From the NCBI GenBank assembly GCA_964011275.1, contig CAXGOB010000007.1:1-64000 (forward strand): a stretch of DNA of 64,000 nt, in the 5' to 3' direction. A program made the translations under genes and the position numbers. Source of the stretch: UBA7328 sp002471345 (GTDB lineage: Bacteria > Bacteroidota > Bacteroidia > Chitinophagales > Saprospiraceae). Below the pieces are notes generated by a model that ran no database searches, was not told where the DNA came from, and was given only the letters and a program-made list of their open reading frames with translations. Below are positions 1 to 8,471 of the stretch, piece by piece. Numbering within the stretch: position 1 is the first letter of the stretch; each line of letters starts with the position of its first letter.

Positions 1-204
1 TAAAGTTGGGCCAAAATCTCCATATCCAGGCAATCTCAAATGAGCTCCAATTAGGTGGGCATTTTCTATTCCAGTTGCTCTATCTAGCCAAGCTCCTTTT
101 TGATCTCTCACAGGAGGAACTATCTCACAATGAAATACCTCGATATAAAAATTGGCTAAATTTTCCCAATCATTACTAATGATATTGGTATGAACATAAT
201 GCAT
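1..204 (-). CDS. VOC (glyoxalase-like) family protein, C-terminus beyond window
   Basis: The first 68 codons of a reading frame on the minus strand start at ATG 202-204 and stay open to the window edge. The N-terminus (MHYVHTNIISNDWENLANFY) has the typical vicinal-oxygen-chelate opening: a beta strand followed by a helix containing W..LA.FY. A later segment (GAHLRLPGYG) looks like the second beta strand of the module. These proteins are usually metal-dependent isomerases, dioxygenases or resistance proteins, and the substrate cannot be told from this fragment. The gene begins 14 bases after the thioesterase stop and runs in the same direction, so it is probably the last gene of the fadH-thioesterase-VOC unit. 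The metal ligands in the second half are not visible. Confidence 0.7.
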   Translation of the reverse strand, partial: MHYVHTNIISNDWENLANFYIEVFHCEIVPPVRDQKGAWLDRATGIENAHLIGAHLRLPGYGDFGPTL

Positions 205-218
205 TAATCTTGAATTAA

Positions 219-638
219 TCAAGACTCCAAATCGCTTTTAATATTCGATTTAACAAATTCTGGAAGTGGTACAGCTTTTCTCAATTTCATATCAAACATT
301 ACCAACTTTATATTCATAACAGCCGAGAGCTGATCAGTTTCTGAATTGTACATGGAATGTTCAAAATTCATCACTTTATTAGTATGACCTTTTGCCTTGC
401 TCGTAACATAAATAAGGTCATCCTCAAAAACCTCTCTTTTGTACTGTATATTCTGTTCGACCACAGCAATGCCATAATTATTACTCTCTAGAAAATCTCT
501 CTTCAATCCAAATTCATTTCCGCAATTTCTTCCTGCATGTTCGAATTTATTAATGTAATACATCACATTCATATGTCGATTAGAATCACACTCCCATGTC
601 TGAACTGCTCCCTTATACGTTAACCTTCCTTTGTCCAT
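219..638 (-). CDS. Acyl-CoA thioesterase, 4-hydroxybenzoyl-CoA thioesterase / FadM type (hotdog fold)
   Basis: This 139-residue single-domain hotdog protein carries the family motif near the N-terminus: an acidic residue followed by HMNVMYYINKFEHA (residues 18-35), matching the D-x-x-x-H-x-N-x-x-Y signature of YbgC/FadM-like thioesterases. The length is normal for the family. Members hydrolyse acyl- or aroyl-CoA thioesters in the cytoplasm. The gene lies 3 bases downstream of a dienoyl-CoA reductase-like enzyme and is followed by a VOC protein, so a role in unsaturated or aromatic acyl-CoA turnover is a reasonable inference. The specific substrate is unknown. Confidence 0.82.
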   Translation of the reverse strand: MDKGRLTYKGAVQTWECDSNRHMNVMYYINKFEHAGRNCGNEFGLKRDFLESNNYGIAVVEQNIQYKREVFEDDLIYVTSKAKGHTNKVMNFEHSMYNSETDQLSAVMNIKLVMFDMKLRKAVPLPEFVKSNIKSDLES

Positions 639-641
639 ATT

Positions 642-2660
642 TTACATTTCTGCAGCTAAGTAACTTGCTTGATTAATGGCTTTTTTTGCATCCAGTTCGG
701 CGGCAACATCCGCACCACCAATTAGGTGAGTGGTAATGCCTGCAGATTGCAGGTCATCATAAAGTTCTCTTAAAGGCTCCTGCCCTGCACATATTACAAT
801 GTTATCTACTTCGAGCAGTTGTGGTTGATCTTGATACATAATATGTAAGCCCTGGTTGTCAATTTTATTATAGTCAACATTAGCCATCATCTTTACTTTT
901 TTCATAGCTAATGATGATCTATGGATCCATCCGGTAGTTTTACCCAAGTTCTTTCCGTGCTTACCAGTAGATCTCTTCAATAAAAAGATCTCTCTAGGTG
1001 AAGGTTCTGGATGAGGGCTATCAGCAAGGCTGCCTCCTTTCTCATATGTCATATCTACTCCCCACTCCTTCATATATGCCTCTGTATTCATTGATACTGA
1101 TTCTCCTTGATGGGACAGAAATTCGGCCATGTCAAAGCCGATTCCACCTGCTCCAACTATTGCAACTCTTTGGCCTACTTCTTTACCCTTATACAAAACA
1201 TCAGCATAGTCCAATACCTTTTCACTGTCAATTCCAGGAATATCCAATTTCCTAGGAGTCACTCCTGTAGCCAATACAACCTCATCATATCCACCTGTCT
1301 TCAGTTCAGAACTTGTCACTTTATGATTTAAATGAAGATTGACACCATGTTTTTTAATCATCGATTCATAATATCTGATTGTCTCAGCATATTCCTCTTT
1401 ACCTGGAATTATCTTAGCCATATTAAATTGGCCTCCAAGTTTACTTTCTCCTTCAAATAAATCTACATGATGTCCTCTTTCAGCTAATAAAGTAGAGGCT
1501 GCTAATCCTGCAGGGCCTGCTCCGACTACTGCCACCTTTTTAGGGCTTTTAGTAGGCAAGTAATTGAGCTCCGTCTCATGACATGCCCTTGCATTCACAA
1601 GGCAAGAACAGACTTGCATTGTGAATGTATGATCGAGACATGCTTGATTACATGCTATACAGGTATTAATCTCATCTGAGCGATTCTCAATAGCTTTAAG
1701 CACAATTTCAGGATCAGCCAAAAATGGTCTAGCCATAGAAACCATGTCAGCACATCCATCCTCTAAAACTTGTTCTGCTATCTCTGGAGTATTTATTCTA
1801 TTGGTACAGATCAAAGGTATATTTACCTCCCCCATCATTCTTTTGGTAACCCATGCAAATCCAGCTCTGGGTACTACTGTTCCGATAGTAGGTACCCTTG
1901 CTTCATGCCAACCAATACCTGTATTGATTATTGTTGCTCCTGCTTTCTCTACTTCTTTTGCTAATTGGACCACTTCTTCCCATGTGCTGCCACCTTCTAC
2001 AAGATCAAGCATAGAAAGCCGATAAATGATTATAAAATTCTTTCCAACTTTTTCTCTTGTACGCCTAATTATTTCCAATGGGAACTTTATTCTATTCTCA
2101 TATGATCCTCCCCATCTATCCGTTCTCTTATTGGTCTTAGTCACAATAAATTGATTGATAAGGTAGCCCTCAGAGCCCATGACCTCTACTCCATCATAAT
2201 CAGCATACTGAGCCATAGCAGCACAGTTCACATATCCTTCTATCGTTTCTTCTACCTCTGCATCAGTAAGTTCTCTTGCAGGGAATGGTGAAATTGGAGC
2301 TTTAGTTGCACTGGCTGAAACGTTGTTTTCCGTATATCCATATCTACCTACATGCAGTATCTGCAAACAAATTTTACCGCCTTCGTCATGTACAGCTTTT
2401 GTAACAATCTTGTGTTTCTCTGCTTCTTCCTTGGTGGCCATGGGCTCTCCCATAGGTAATGCACGTGCTTCTTCGTTTGGAGAAAACCCCCCTGTCACAA
2501 TTAATCCTACCTGACCTTTTGCACGTTCTCTATAAAATTGAGCCATACGCTCATGCCCTCCTGGCACATCCTCCAACATAGTGTGCATCGAACCCATGAG
2601 CACCCTGTTTTTCAATGTTGTAAACCCTAAATCTAATGGAGACAATAACTTATCGTACAT
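642..2660 (-). CDS. fadH: NADPH-dependent 2,4-dienoyl-CoA reductase-like flavoenzyme (OYE + FAD/NAD domains)
   Basis: An N-terminal old-yellow-enzyme TIM barrel is followed by the iron-sulfur cysteine cluster (CIACNQAC, then a Cys about 12 residues further on, near 1600-1655) and a C-terminal FAD/NAD(P) Rossmann module (VVGAGPAGLAAS and a second VGAGGIGFD). This order and the 672-residue length match E. coli FadH, which reduces 2,4-dienoyl-CoA intermediates during oxidation of unsaturated fatty acids with FMN, FAD and a 4Fe-4S cluster. I chose ATG 2658-2660 because the following LSPLDLGFTTLKNRVLMGSM aligns with the FadH N-terminus. The longer frame would begin at a TTG at 2690. It heads a unit with the thioesterase and VOC genes. 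Related trimethylamine-dehydrogenase-like oxidoreductases share the architecture, so the exact substrate is inferred. Confidence 0.82.
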   Translation of the reverse strand: MYDKLLSPLDLGFTTLKNRVLMGSMHTMLEDVPGGHERMAQFYRERAKGQVGLIVTGGFSPNEEARALPMGEPMATKEEAEKHKIVTKAVHDEGGKICLQILHVGRYGYTENNVSASATKAPISPFPARELTDAEVEETIEGYVNCAAMAQYADYDGVEVMGSEGYLINQFIVTKTNKRTDRWGGSYENRIKFPLEIIRRTREKVGKNFIIIYRLSMLDLVEGGSTWEEVVQLAKEVEKAGATIINTGIGWHEARVPTIGTVVPRAGFAWVTKRMMGEVNIPLICTNRINTPEIAEQVLEDGCADMVSMARPFLADPEIVLKAIENRSDEINTCIACNQACLDHTFTMQVCSCLVNARACHETELNYLPTKSPKKVAVVGAGPAGLAASTLLAERGHHVDLFEGESKLGGQFNMAKIIPGKEEYAETIRYYESMIKKHGVNLHLNHKVTSSELKTGGYDEVVLATGVTPRKLDIPGIDSEKVLDYADVLYKGKEVGQRVAIVGAGGIGFDMAEFLSHQGESVSMNTEAYMKEWGVDMTYEKGGSLADSPHPEPSPREIFLLKRSTGKHGKNLGKTTGWIHRSSLAMKKVKMMANVDYNKIDNQGLHIMYQDQPQLLEVDNIVICAGQEPLRELYDDLQSAGITTHLIGGADVAAELDAKKAINQASYLAAEM

Positions 2661-2801
2661 AGTTCTATTTTTCTGATCCGAAAAGTACAATAAGGAAAAT
2701 ATCAGTTGGGATTAACTGGGTTAAGTATTTGACTAATTTCTAATTTACAGTAAATCAAAATTGATTGATATAAAGAGAAGTCATTCGAGGATGTGAGAAT
2801 T

Positions 2802-4133
2802 TTAGTTATTTCGACTTACGTCCAATTCTCCAATATTAGGACCTTCCAATCTAGTTTTAGTAGCCAATATTTGGTCCTTTACAATTTGAAAGATGTTTGT
2901 TCTGTTTATTAGAATACTTCCCATACCTGTAAGTTCAGACAAAGGTTTAAGTTGTTTTTTGTGAGAAGTAAGAAGATCATTAGTCAGATTTAGGTCAAAA
3001 ATGTATCCATCATTTTGTGGAATGTCTCTAGTTGCTTTGACAGATGCATACAAAACTCCATATTGCTCTGGTGGAAATGCATCTAAGCTTATCATTACTT
3101 TGTCTCCAATATTTACCCTTCCCATGCTTTCTGGTCCAGTTACAATTCTAGCTAAGCTCTTTTGACCCTGATTTTGTGGCTTTATTGTTAGTATTTCATC
3201 ACCTGATTGAACCACCTGGGTGAATCTTAAAATGTCAGAAATAAACACTGTACCAGAAATCGGTGCAACGATCTCTTTGTCTTCTTTAATCACATAGAAA
3301 GCCTTTCTGTATTCTTCTAATGATGTATGGAGCTTTTTATAATTTTCTAACTCAACAAGAAGTAAATTGTATTTACCTAGCTCGATTGATGATTTTATAT
3401 CTTGTATATTTTCCTGCATCTCCCCAATAGAGAGTGATCCAGCCTGTATCTCAATAGCTTCTTTTTCATAAGCTCTTTTCTTGAGTTCGAAATCTCGTTG
3501 AGACATAATGCCTTTTTCATATAACTCTTTGTCTGAAGCAATATGATCAAAAAGTACACTTAGCTGTTCTTCTCTACTTTTTATTACTGCCTGATTGATT
3601 GATTGATTCTTTTCAATACTAGATATACGTTGATTTTGTGATGATTCAAACTTCGAAAAGCCATCTTGTTCTTTAGCTCGTTCATATATTTTTAAAGCTG
3701 TAGATATGGCGCTAATTTCTCCCTGAATAAAAGGAATTGTCTGTCTATCAACAGATGAAATAAGTGTTCTGAGGTTTAAAGATGAATACGGATCATCATT
3801 GTTGTAATCAAACTTTGCTAACTTTTCTAAAGTTGCTATTTGATCTTGTGTAACTTTCCAATTGTAAAAGCCTATGACTTCATCCTCTACTATTTTCTCT
3901 TGATCAGTAATATACAAATTAAGGTGTCCATTAGTTTTGGCATTTATAGACAATGGCACACCATTATGAAATATTTGGACCTTCCCTTCCAATGTTTCTT
4001 GTATTGGAAATTTAAACAAAAGAGTTATGAGTATTACAGCAAGAATGGCTATCCAAATAATATTACCTAGAACTAAACCGCTGGGCAATTGCTCAGGGTT
4101 TACATCATACTCTTTGGGATTAAGAAAACTCAT
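2802..4133 (-). CDS. HlyD-family membrane-fusion (periplasmic adaptor) protein of an ABC exporter
   Basis: This 443-residue protein has one N-terminal transmembrane segment (about residues 20-42, LGNIIWIAILAVILITLLF), a long coiled-coil middle rich in Glu, Lys and Ser, and a lipoyl/barrel hybrid segment with APISGTVFISDI followed by VQSGDEILTIKP, characteristic of HlyD/EmrA adaptors. It would bridge the inner-membrane ABC transporter to an outer-membrane channel. The start lies 1 base after the ABC transporter stop, so the two genes are cotranscribed. No TolC-type gene is adjacent, as is common in this phylum. The substrate is unknown; no obvious precursor-peptide gene sits beside it. Confidence 0.85.
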   Translation of the reverse strand: MSFLNPKEYDVNPEQLPSGLVLGNIIWIAILAVILITLLFKFPIQETLEGKVQIFHNGVPLSINAKTNGHLNLYITDQEKIVEDEVIGFYNWKVTQDQIATLEKLAKFDYNNDDPYSSLNLRTLISSVDRQTIPFIQGEISAISTALKIYERAKEQDGFSKFESSQNQRISSIEKNQSINQAVIKSREEQLSVLFDHIASDKELYEKGIMSQRDFELKKRAYEKEAIEIQAGSLSIGEMQENIQDIKSSIELGKYNLLLVELENYKKLHTSLEEYRKAFYVIKEDKEIVAPISGTVFISDILRFTQVVQSGDEILTIKPQNQGQKSLARIVTGPESMGRVNIGDKVMISLDAFPPEQYGVLYASVKATRDIPQNDGYIFDLNLTNDLLTSHKKQLKPLSELTGMGSILINRTNIFQIVKDQILATKTRLEGPNIGELDVSRNN

Positions 4134-4134
4134 A

Positions 4135-5880
4135 TTATTCTTGATCTGAGATGAAAATTTGAAAATATCTGTCTCCTAATTCTGATAACGAATTATGATT
4201 TCCATGTTCGACGAGTTTGCCATCTTCTAGAAGAAATATTTCATCCATCTTTTCTGCTACTTCCTTTCTATGCGTCACTATAACTAGTGTCACATCTTTT
4301 AATTCTTCTCTTATATTTTTAAAAACTCTCCTAAAAGTGAGTCTATCCAGAGCACTAAATGGCTCATCAAAAAAGTAGTAGCTCACTTTTCTATAGATTG
4401 CTCGAGCTAGTAATAATCGTTGTGTCTGGCCTCTACTAAAATTTACCCCATTATGCCCTATTATAGTATTTACACCTAATGGCAGCTCTTTTATAAAATC
4501 TTCTGATAATGTGATCTCTAGACATTTCCACATTCTCGGCACATCCACGTCATTCATCTCATCGCAAAATGTGATGTTATATAACAATGACCTACTAAAA
4601 AGTATACTTTCCTGTAATACATTACTGCATTGAGTCAACCAAAATTTGTCGCTGACATGATCTAAATTATAATCACCTACTTTTACACTTCCATGATCTG
4701 GGTCAAGTAACTTCAATATGTTTTTCAGTAAAGTAGATTTCCCACTCCCACTTTCCCCTAAAATTGCTACAGACCTTCCAAAAGGAATTTTCATAGAAAT
4801 CCCTTTTAAGATGGGTACATCCTCTACATAATTAAAGTTCAGGTCTTCTATGGATAATGTCTTCTGCTGTATATCTAGGCCTTTTTTATCTAACAGGTTT
4901 TCCTGGGGTTCATGTCTACTTAGTGATTCATTGACCCTTCCTATGCTGAGTTGGGCATCTTGAAATCTAGGGAATATGTCTAAAATTTTAGAGGTGAGTT
5001 CATAGAGCTGGCCTAGAAGATATTGAATTGCCACAAGACTACCGATAGTCATAGCCCCTTCAATAGTAGCTTTGGCAGCAAAAAATAATATCAGAACGTC
5101 CCTGAGTGTATGAATTACTTGATTTCCTATTTGTTGAATGAACGAAAACCGAAGCAGATTAAGCCTATGTTTAGACATCCCATAATGAAATTTTTCAAAT
5201 AAATTGACCCTTTGTTCTTCTTGATTGTTTGATTTAATATCAACAATTCCCTTGAATATCTCATTGATTTCACCTCTCATAGCAGAACTGGACTTAAACC
5301 TTTCATGATCGACGACTTCTCTTTTCCTCAATACATATAGTGACCATAGTAAAAACAAGGAAGTGAAAGAGATAAAAACAATCCCTATTTGAAAATCAAA
5401 AATGAAAAGAATTACAGCATAAATGAACAAGTTAAAGATCGCGTGAAGAGTTGTAAAACTATAAGTCGTTATAAACGCCTCCACCGAGGTGTTGTCATTA
5501 AAATGCTGAATGATATCGCTTTGCTCTTTGTTATTGAAAAACAAATAACTCTTTCGTAAAATCCGCTCCCAATATCCCACAAGGAGTAGCAGATTTACCC
5601 TAACTCCTATATGTCTCAATATCCAAAAAGGCATAATGGTGGAAACCATACGTCCCATTAACAAACCAAAAAGTGCTAATAAGATAATGATGACCATATT
5701 TAGATCTTGGTTTTGTATACCAATATCTATTACGGCCTTGGTGGCAAAGGGCACAGAAATTTCAAAAGCTGTCCATAGCAAGCTAAAGAACACCACTGAA
5801 ATAACTCCAAATCTATATCTACCCACTAATTGAGTGATATATGAAATAGTAAAATTCTTTAAAAAGGGTCGAGAATTCAC
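4135..5880 (-). CDS. ABC transporter, fused permease and ATPase (type I secretion-like exporter)
   Basis: This is a 581-residue half-transporter. The N-terminal ABC transmembrane domain has about six hydrophobic segments (residues 20-300), and the nucleotide-binding domain has Walker A GESGSGKST, a Q-loop in VLQES, Walker B YYFFDEP, D-loop SALD and an H-loop in VTHRKE. The signature motif reads FSRGQ instead of LSGGQ. There is no N-terminal C39 peptidase domain, so it would not itself cleave a double-glycine leader. The first codon is GTG, preceded by the Shine-Dalgarno-like AGAGGA. A TAAATTTG element lies 23 bases upstream. It pairs with the downstream HlyD-like gene. Bacteriocin-type, polypeptide or lipid export are all possible. 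Confidence 0.85.
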   Translation of the reverse strand: MNSRPFLKNFTISYITQLVGRYRFGVISVVFFSLLWTAFEISVPFATKAVIDIGIQNQDLNMVIIILLALFGLLMGRMVSTIMPFWILRHIGVRVNLLLLVGYWERILRKSYLFFNNKEQSDIIQHFNDNTSVEAFITTYSFTTLHAIFNLFIYAVILFIFDFQIGIVFISFTSLFLLWSLYVLRKREVVDHERFKSSSAMRGEINEIFKGIVDIKSNNQEEQRVNLFEKFHYGMSKHRLNLLRFSFIQQIGNQVIHTLRDVLILFFAAKATIEGAMTIGSLVAIQYLLGQLYELTSKILDIFPRFQDAQLSIGRVNESLSRHEPQENLLDKKGLDIQQKTLSIEDLNFNYVEDVPILKGISMKIPFGRSVAILGESGSGKSTLLKNILKLLDPDHGSVKVGDYNLDHVSDKFWLTQCSNVLQESILFSRSLLYNITFCDEMNDVDVPRMWKCLEITLSEDFIKELPLGVNTIIGHNGVNFSRGQTQRLLLARAIYRKVSYYFFDEPFSALDRLTFRRVFKNIREELKDVTLVIVTHRKEVAEKMDEIFLLEDGKLVEHGNHNSLSELGDRYFQIFISDQE

Positions 5881-5902
5881 ATTCCTCTTTTTTTGCTCAG
5901 TA

Positions 5903-5910
5903 CAAATTTA
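5903..5910 (-). promoter_or_regulatory. Candidate -7 element (TAAATTTG) for the ABC exporter operon
   Basis: TAAATTTG on the minus strand matches the Bacteroidota -7 consensus TAnnTTTG and would start transcription about 15 bases before the GTG of the ABC transporter. A TTTG lies at 5940-5937, but the 26-base spacing is longer than usual. Confidence 0.45.
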
Positions 5911-6085
5911 GATGGCTTTGAGTCAAGAACTAGTATCAAAAACACACAAAATGGGATATCCATTTTCAAATCATATTTAGCACAAAAAAATTACATATAA
6001 TTGATTTTCAACACTTTACGTGATCAACAATAGAAAGTATTTTATCTATTTTTTTATAGTAGAAAAGGTGCAGATATTGGACATT

Positions 6086-6643
6086 TCACCTCCAATCCCA
6101 TAAAACAAGTTCCCAAGATTGACCAGACATTTCATCTATATAGGTATGCACATGTTTGAAACCTACCCGTCGGTGTGCCTTTCTGGATCGCATATTATCA
6201 GTAGCAATTTCAGTAATACAGAAGTCAAAATCCTTTCTCATTATTGTCTTCATATGGTGATACATTTGGTTAAAAAGTCCTTGAGAACGATGTTCTCTAG
6301 ATATACACACTTGCCCCATAACGAAATAAGATGCTCCATTTAAACTGGAGTCCTTGTAAATAATGGTATCAATTTGATCAAACATAGAAACAAGAACATC
6401 AATTTCCTCTCTCAATTCTTCTAACATTACCAATGTATATCCTACAACTTGGTCTCGATATAATGATATCACATGAGGATATGGAGAATTCATCCTTGAC
6501 AACAACGACACCGTATGATCACAAGTCACGAATCCTTCAGAAGAAATTTCATCGACCGTTAAACTTGATTTGAGATTTCTTTTTTGAAGTTGATGTATTC
6601 CTTCTATTTGGGAAGTGTCAGAAACTGTGGTTATAGCATACAC
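6086..6643 (-). CDS. GNAT-family N-acetyltransferase
   Basis: This 185-residue protein has the GNAT acetyl-CoA binding signature in its C-terminal half: a beta strand (YFVMGQVCISREHRSQGLFN) with the R-x-x-G-L/A pyrophosphate loop (RSQGLF), then a helix, then the N.RSRKAHRRVGFKHV motif B segment. The substrate is not predictable. The likely start is GTG 6641-6643, directly behind a purine-rich AGGAAG. It lies 41 bases downstream of the zinc peptidase gene and runs the same way, so readthrough from that gene is possible. Confidence 0.8.
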   Translation of the reverse strand: MYAITTVSDTSQIEGIHQLQKRNLKSSLTVDEISSEGFVTCDHTVSLLSRMNSPYPHVISLYRDQVVGYTLVMLEELREEIDVLVSMFDQIDTIIYKDSSLNGASYFVMGQVCISREHRSQGLFNQMYHHMKTIMRKDFDFCITEIATDNMRSRKAHRRVGFKHVHTYIDEMSGQSWELVLWDWR

Positions 6644-6684
6644 CTTCCTAAAATTGTAAGTTTTAAAGATTACTTTCTAATATA

Positions 6685-7563
6685 CTAAAGCACATCAGCT
6701 CTAAAGGTATCACCTTGACTGATATCACCAGTCTCATATCCTTTATAAAACCATCTCATCCGTTGCTCAGAAGTGCCATGAGTAAACGAATCAGGCACCA
6801 CGTATCCTTGAGATTGTTTTTGGATTCTGTCATCACCGATAGCATTGGCTGCTCTTAATGCTTCTTCTATATCACCTCTGTCTAAAGAAATCAGTCCTTT
6901 TTCTTCAGCTTTACGCGCCCATACACCCGCTAAGAAATCAGCTTGTAATTCAAGTCTAACTGATAGCTGATTATATTGCGTTTTACTGATTCGTGATCTC
7001 TGTTTATGTACATAATCCGTATATCCCAACAAATTTTGTACGTGGTGGGCTACCTCATGAGATATAACATATGCAAAAGCAAAATCTCCACCTGCTCCCA
7101 TTCTATTTTTCATCTGACTAAAAAATGAGAAATCTAAATATGCTTTCTGATCCGCAGGACAGTAGAATGGCCCTGTTGCAGAATTCGCAGTACCACAATG
7201 AGAACTGGTCATTCTATCAAACATTACTAAGCCTGGTTCTCTGTATTGTTTACCCAACTCTTGTCTAAATACATCTCCCCAAACTTCTTCTGTTGAGACC
7301 AATACATTATTTACAAATTGTTCTTGTTCATCATCGATAGCCTGATTAGGCATCGATTGTTCTGTAAGTGCTCCTAACCCTCCAGACTGTCCTGATCCAA
7401 GAATTTGATTTAATAACTGCGCTGGACCTTCTCCTAAAAATATGGTGGCTAGAAGAACCACAATGGTCCCTAATCCTATCCTTCCAGCAACTCGACCTCT
7501 ATTACCTCCTCCACCTCTTCTGTCTTCTAGGTTATCACTTTTTCTATTGGTATTAAATTTCAT
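6685..7563 (-). CDS. ypfJ: Neutral zinc metallopeptidase, YpfJ/KPN_02809 family
   Basis: A basic, Gly-rich N-terminus (RRGGGGNRGRVAGR) is followed by a single transmembrane helix (LGTIVVLLATIFLG) and a zincin domain with the HEVAHHVQNLLG motif, which supplies two zinc ligands and the catalytic Glu. Further conserved elements are MTSSHCGTANSATGPFYCPAD upstream and LELQADFLAGVWA downstream, where the Glu before ADF is the usual third ligand. The 292-residue length fits the YpfJ family of inner-membrane peptidases, whose substrates are unknown. The start is ATG 7561-7563. It is transcribed divergently from the M15-like membrane protein. Confidence 0.88.
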   Translation of the reverse strand: MKFNTNRKSDNLEDRRGGGGNRGRVAGRIGLGTIVVLLATIFLGEGPAQLLNQILGSGQSGGLGALTEQSMPNQAIDDEQEQFVNNVLVSTEEVWGDVFRQELGKQYREPGLVMFDRMTSSHCGTANSATGPFYCPADQKAYLDFSFFSQMKNRMGAGGDFAFAYVISHEVAHHVQNLLGYTDYVHKQRSRISKTQYNQLSVRLELQADFLAGVWARKAEEKGLISLDRGDIEEALRAANAIGDDRIQKQSQGYVVPDSFTHGTSEQRMRWFYKGYETGDISQGDTFRADVL

Positions 7564-7737
7564 TCTTGTTAGTTTACTAAGTTTGTAAAGAGCATAAATA
7601 TTTGGATTGAAGGTCCTTAATACAATTTTCTGAACTTTAATGAGAGGTATTTAGTTCCATATTTGTATTTAGAAATTTGATATTTAACTCTTTGCGATAA
7701 CGCGAAGATAGAATTTAAGTACATGCAATAAAAAGCT

Positions 7738-8385
7738 ATGGGCAAATTGCTTCTTGAAATATGTAAGATAGTTTTCATCCTAATCTTTCCGTTTATTTTA
7801 CTAATCCGGGGTGCCATTGTTTTTCATGAACAGTTTCACCAAAGTCCTTTTTTCTCGATAATAGTAGGAGTTGGAGTCACTACAATATTGTTGTTCTTGT
7901 ACTTCACAGTGTTTTATAGTCATTACTCTGGAAGACTCGGAAGTTTGAAAGGGATTAAGATGAGGCTACTGGCTGCTCTCTTGATTACCATTTTCTATGC
8001 CACTCATGGCATTTTTTATATTTCAACAGGTAATCTGAAAAATGAAAAAGTGCATTCTGAAATCAATAAAGTTCATCCAATTCTAAGATTGAGTATTAGC
8101 ACAGTAGTGATTTTAGATAGTGATCTGATTATTACTGATGGAAAAAGGATACCTGAGGATTATAAGAAAATGGGACTTAAGGAGAAAACTCATTCTTTAC
8201 ATTATAACCAGAAAAATGGTTATGCTCATGCACTAGATCTTAGAACCAACAATCGATCAGAAATAAGAAATGTTCTTTTGAGAAATTATTTCAGACTAAT
8301 GGGATTTAGAACGCTAAGACATGTAGGAACAGCTGATCATTTACATATTTCTCTTATGAGTCATGACCGGCCATATGCTAAGTAG
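7738..8385 (+). CDS. Membrane-anchored protein with M15-like (VanY/DD-peptidase) C-terminal domain
   Basis: Three hydrophobic helices occupy residues 1-105. The C-terminal 110 residues carry spaced metal-ligand candidates resembling the LAS/M15 peptidase pattern: SLHYN, then HALDLR, then DHLHIS close to the C-terminus. In M15 enzymes the zinc is held by His, Asp and His in SxHxxGxAxD and HxH motifs; here the first His and the Asp are further apart than usual. A cell-wall D,D-peptidase-like function facing the periplasm is plausible but is inference from motif order only. The gene stands alone with a convergent terminator behind it. Confidence 0.55.
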   Translation: MGKLLLEICKIVFILIFPFILLIRGAIVFHEQFHQSPFFSIIVGVGVTTILLFLYFTVFYSHYSGRLGSLKGIKMRLLAALLITIFYATHGIFYISTGNLKNEKVHSEINKVHPILRLSISTVVILDSDLIITDGKRIPEDYKKMGLKEKTHSLHYNQKNGYAHALDLRTNNRSEIRNVLLRNYFRLMGFRTLRHVGTADHLHISLMSHDRPYAK

Positions 8386-8401
8386 ACTTCTTATTTAGAC
8401 T

Positions 8402-8440
8402 AATAAAAAAAGGACAGCATTTACATTTACTGTCCTTTCT
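8402..8440 (-). terminator. Hairpin terminator between the M15-like gene and the TonB receptor gene
   Basis: AAAGGACAG and CTGTCCTTT (8409-8417 and 8430-8438) form a 9-bp stem with a 12-base loop. On the minus strand it is followed by a run of Ts, so it mainly ends the receptor gene; the plus strand reads into it from the convergent gene. Confidence 0.75.
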
Positions 8441-8471
8441 AAAAATGCTAAATCGTATTTTCTAAAAAAGT

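Noticed and set aside
998..1331. Plus-strand frames inside fadH
   Set aside because: Shadows of the minus-strand gene without homology features.
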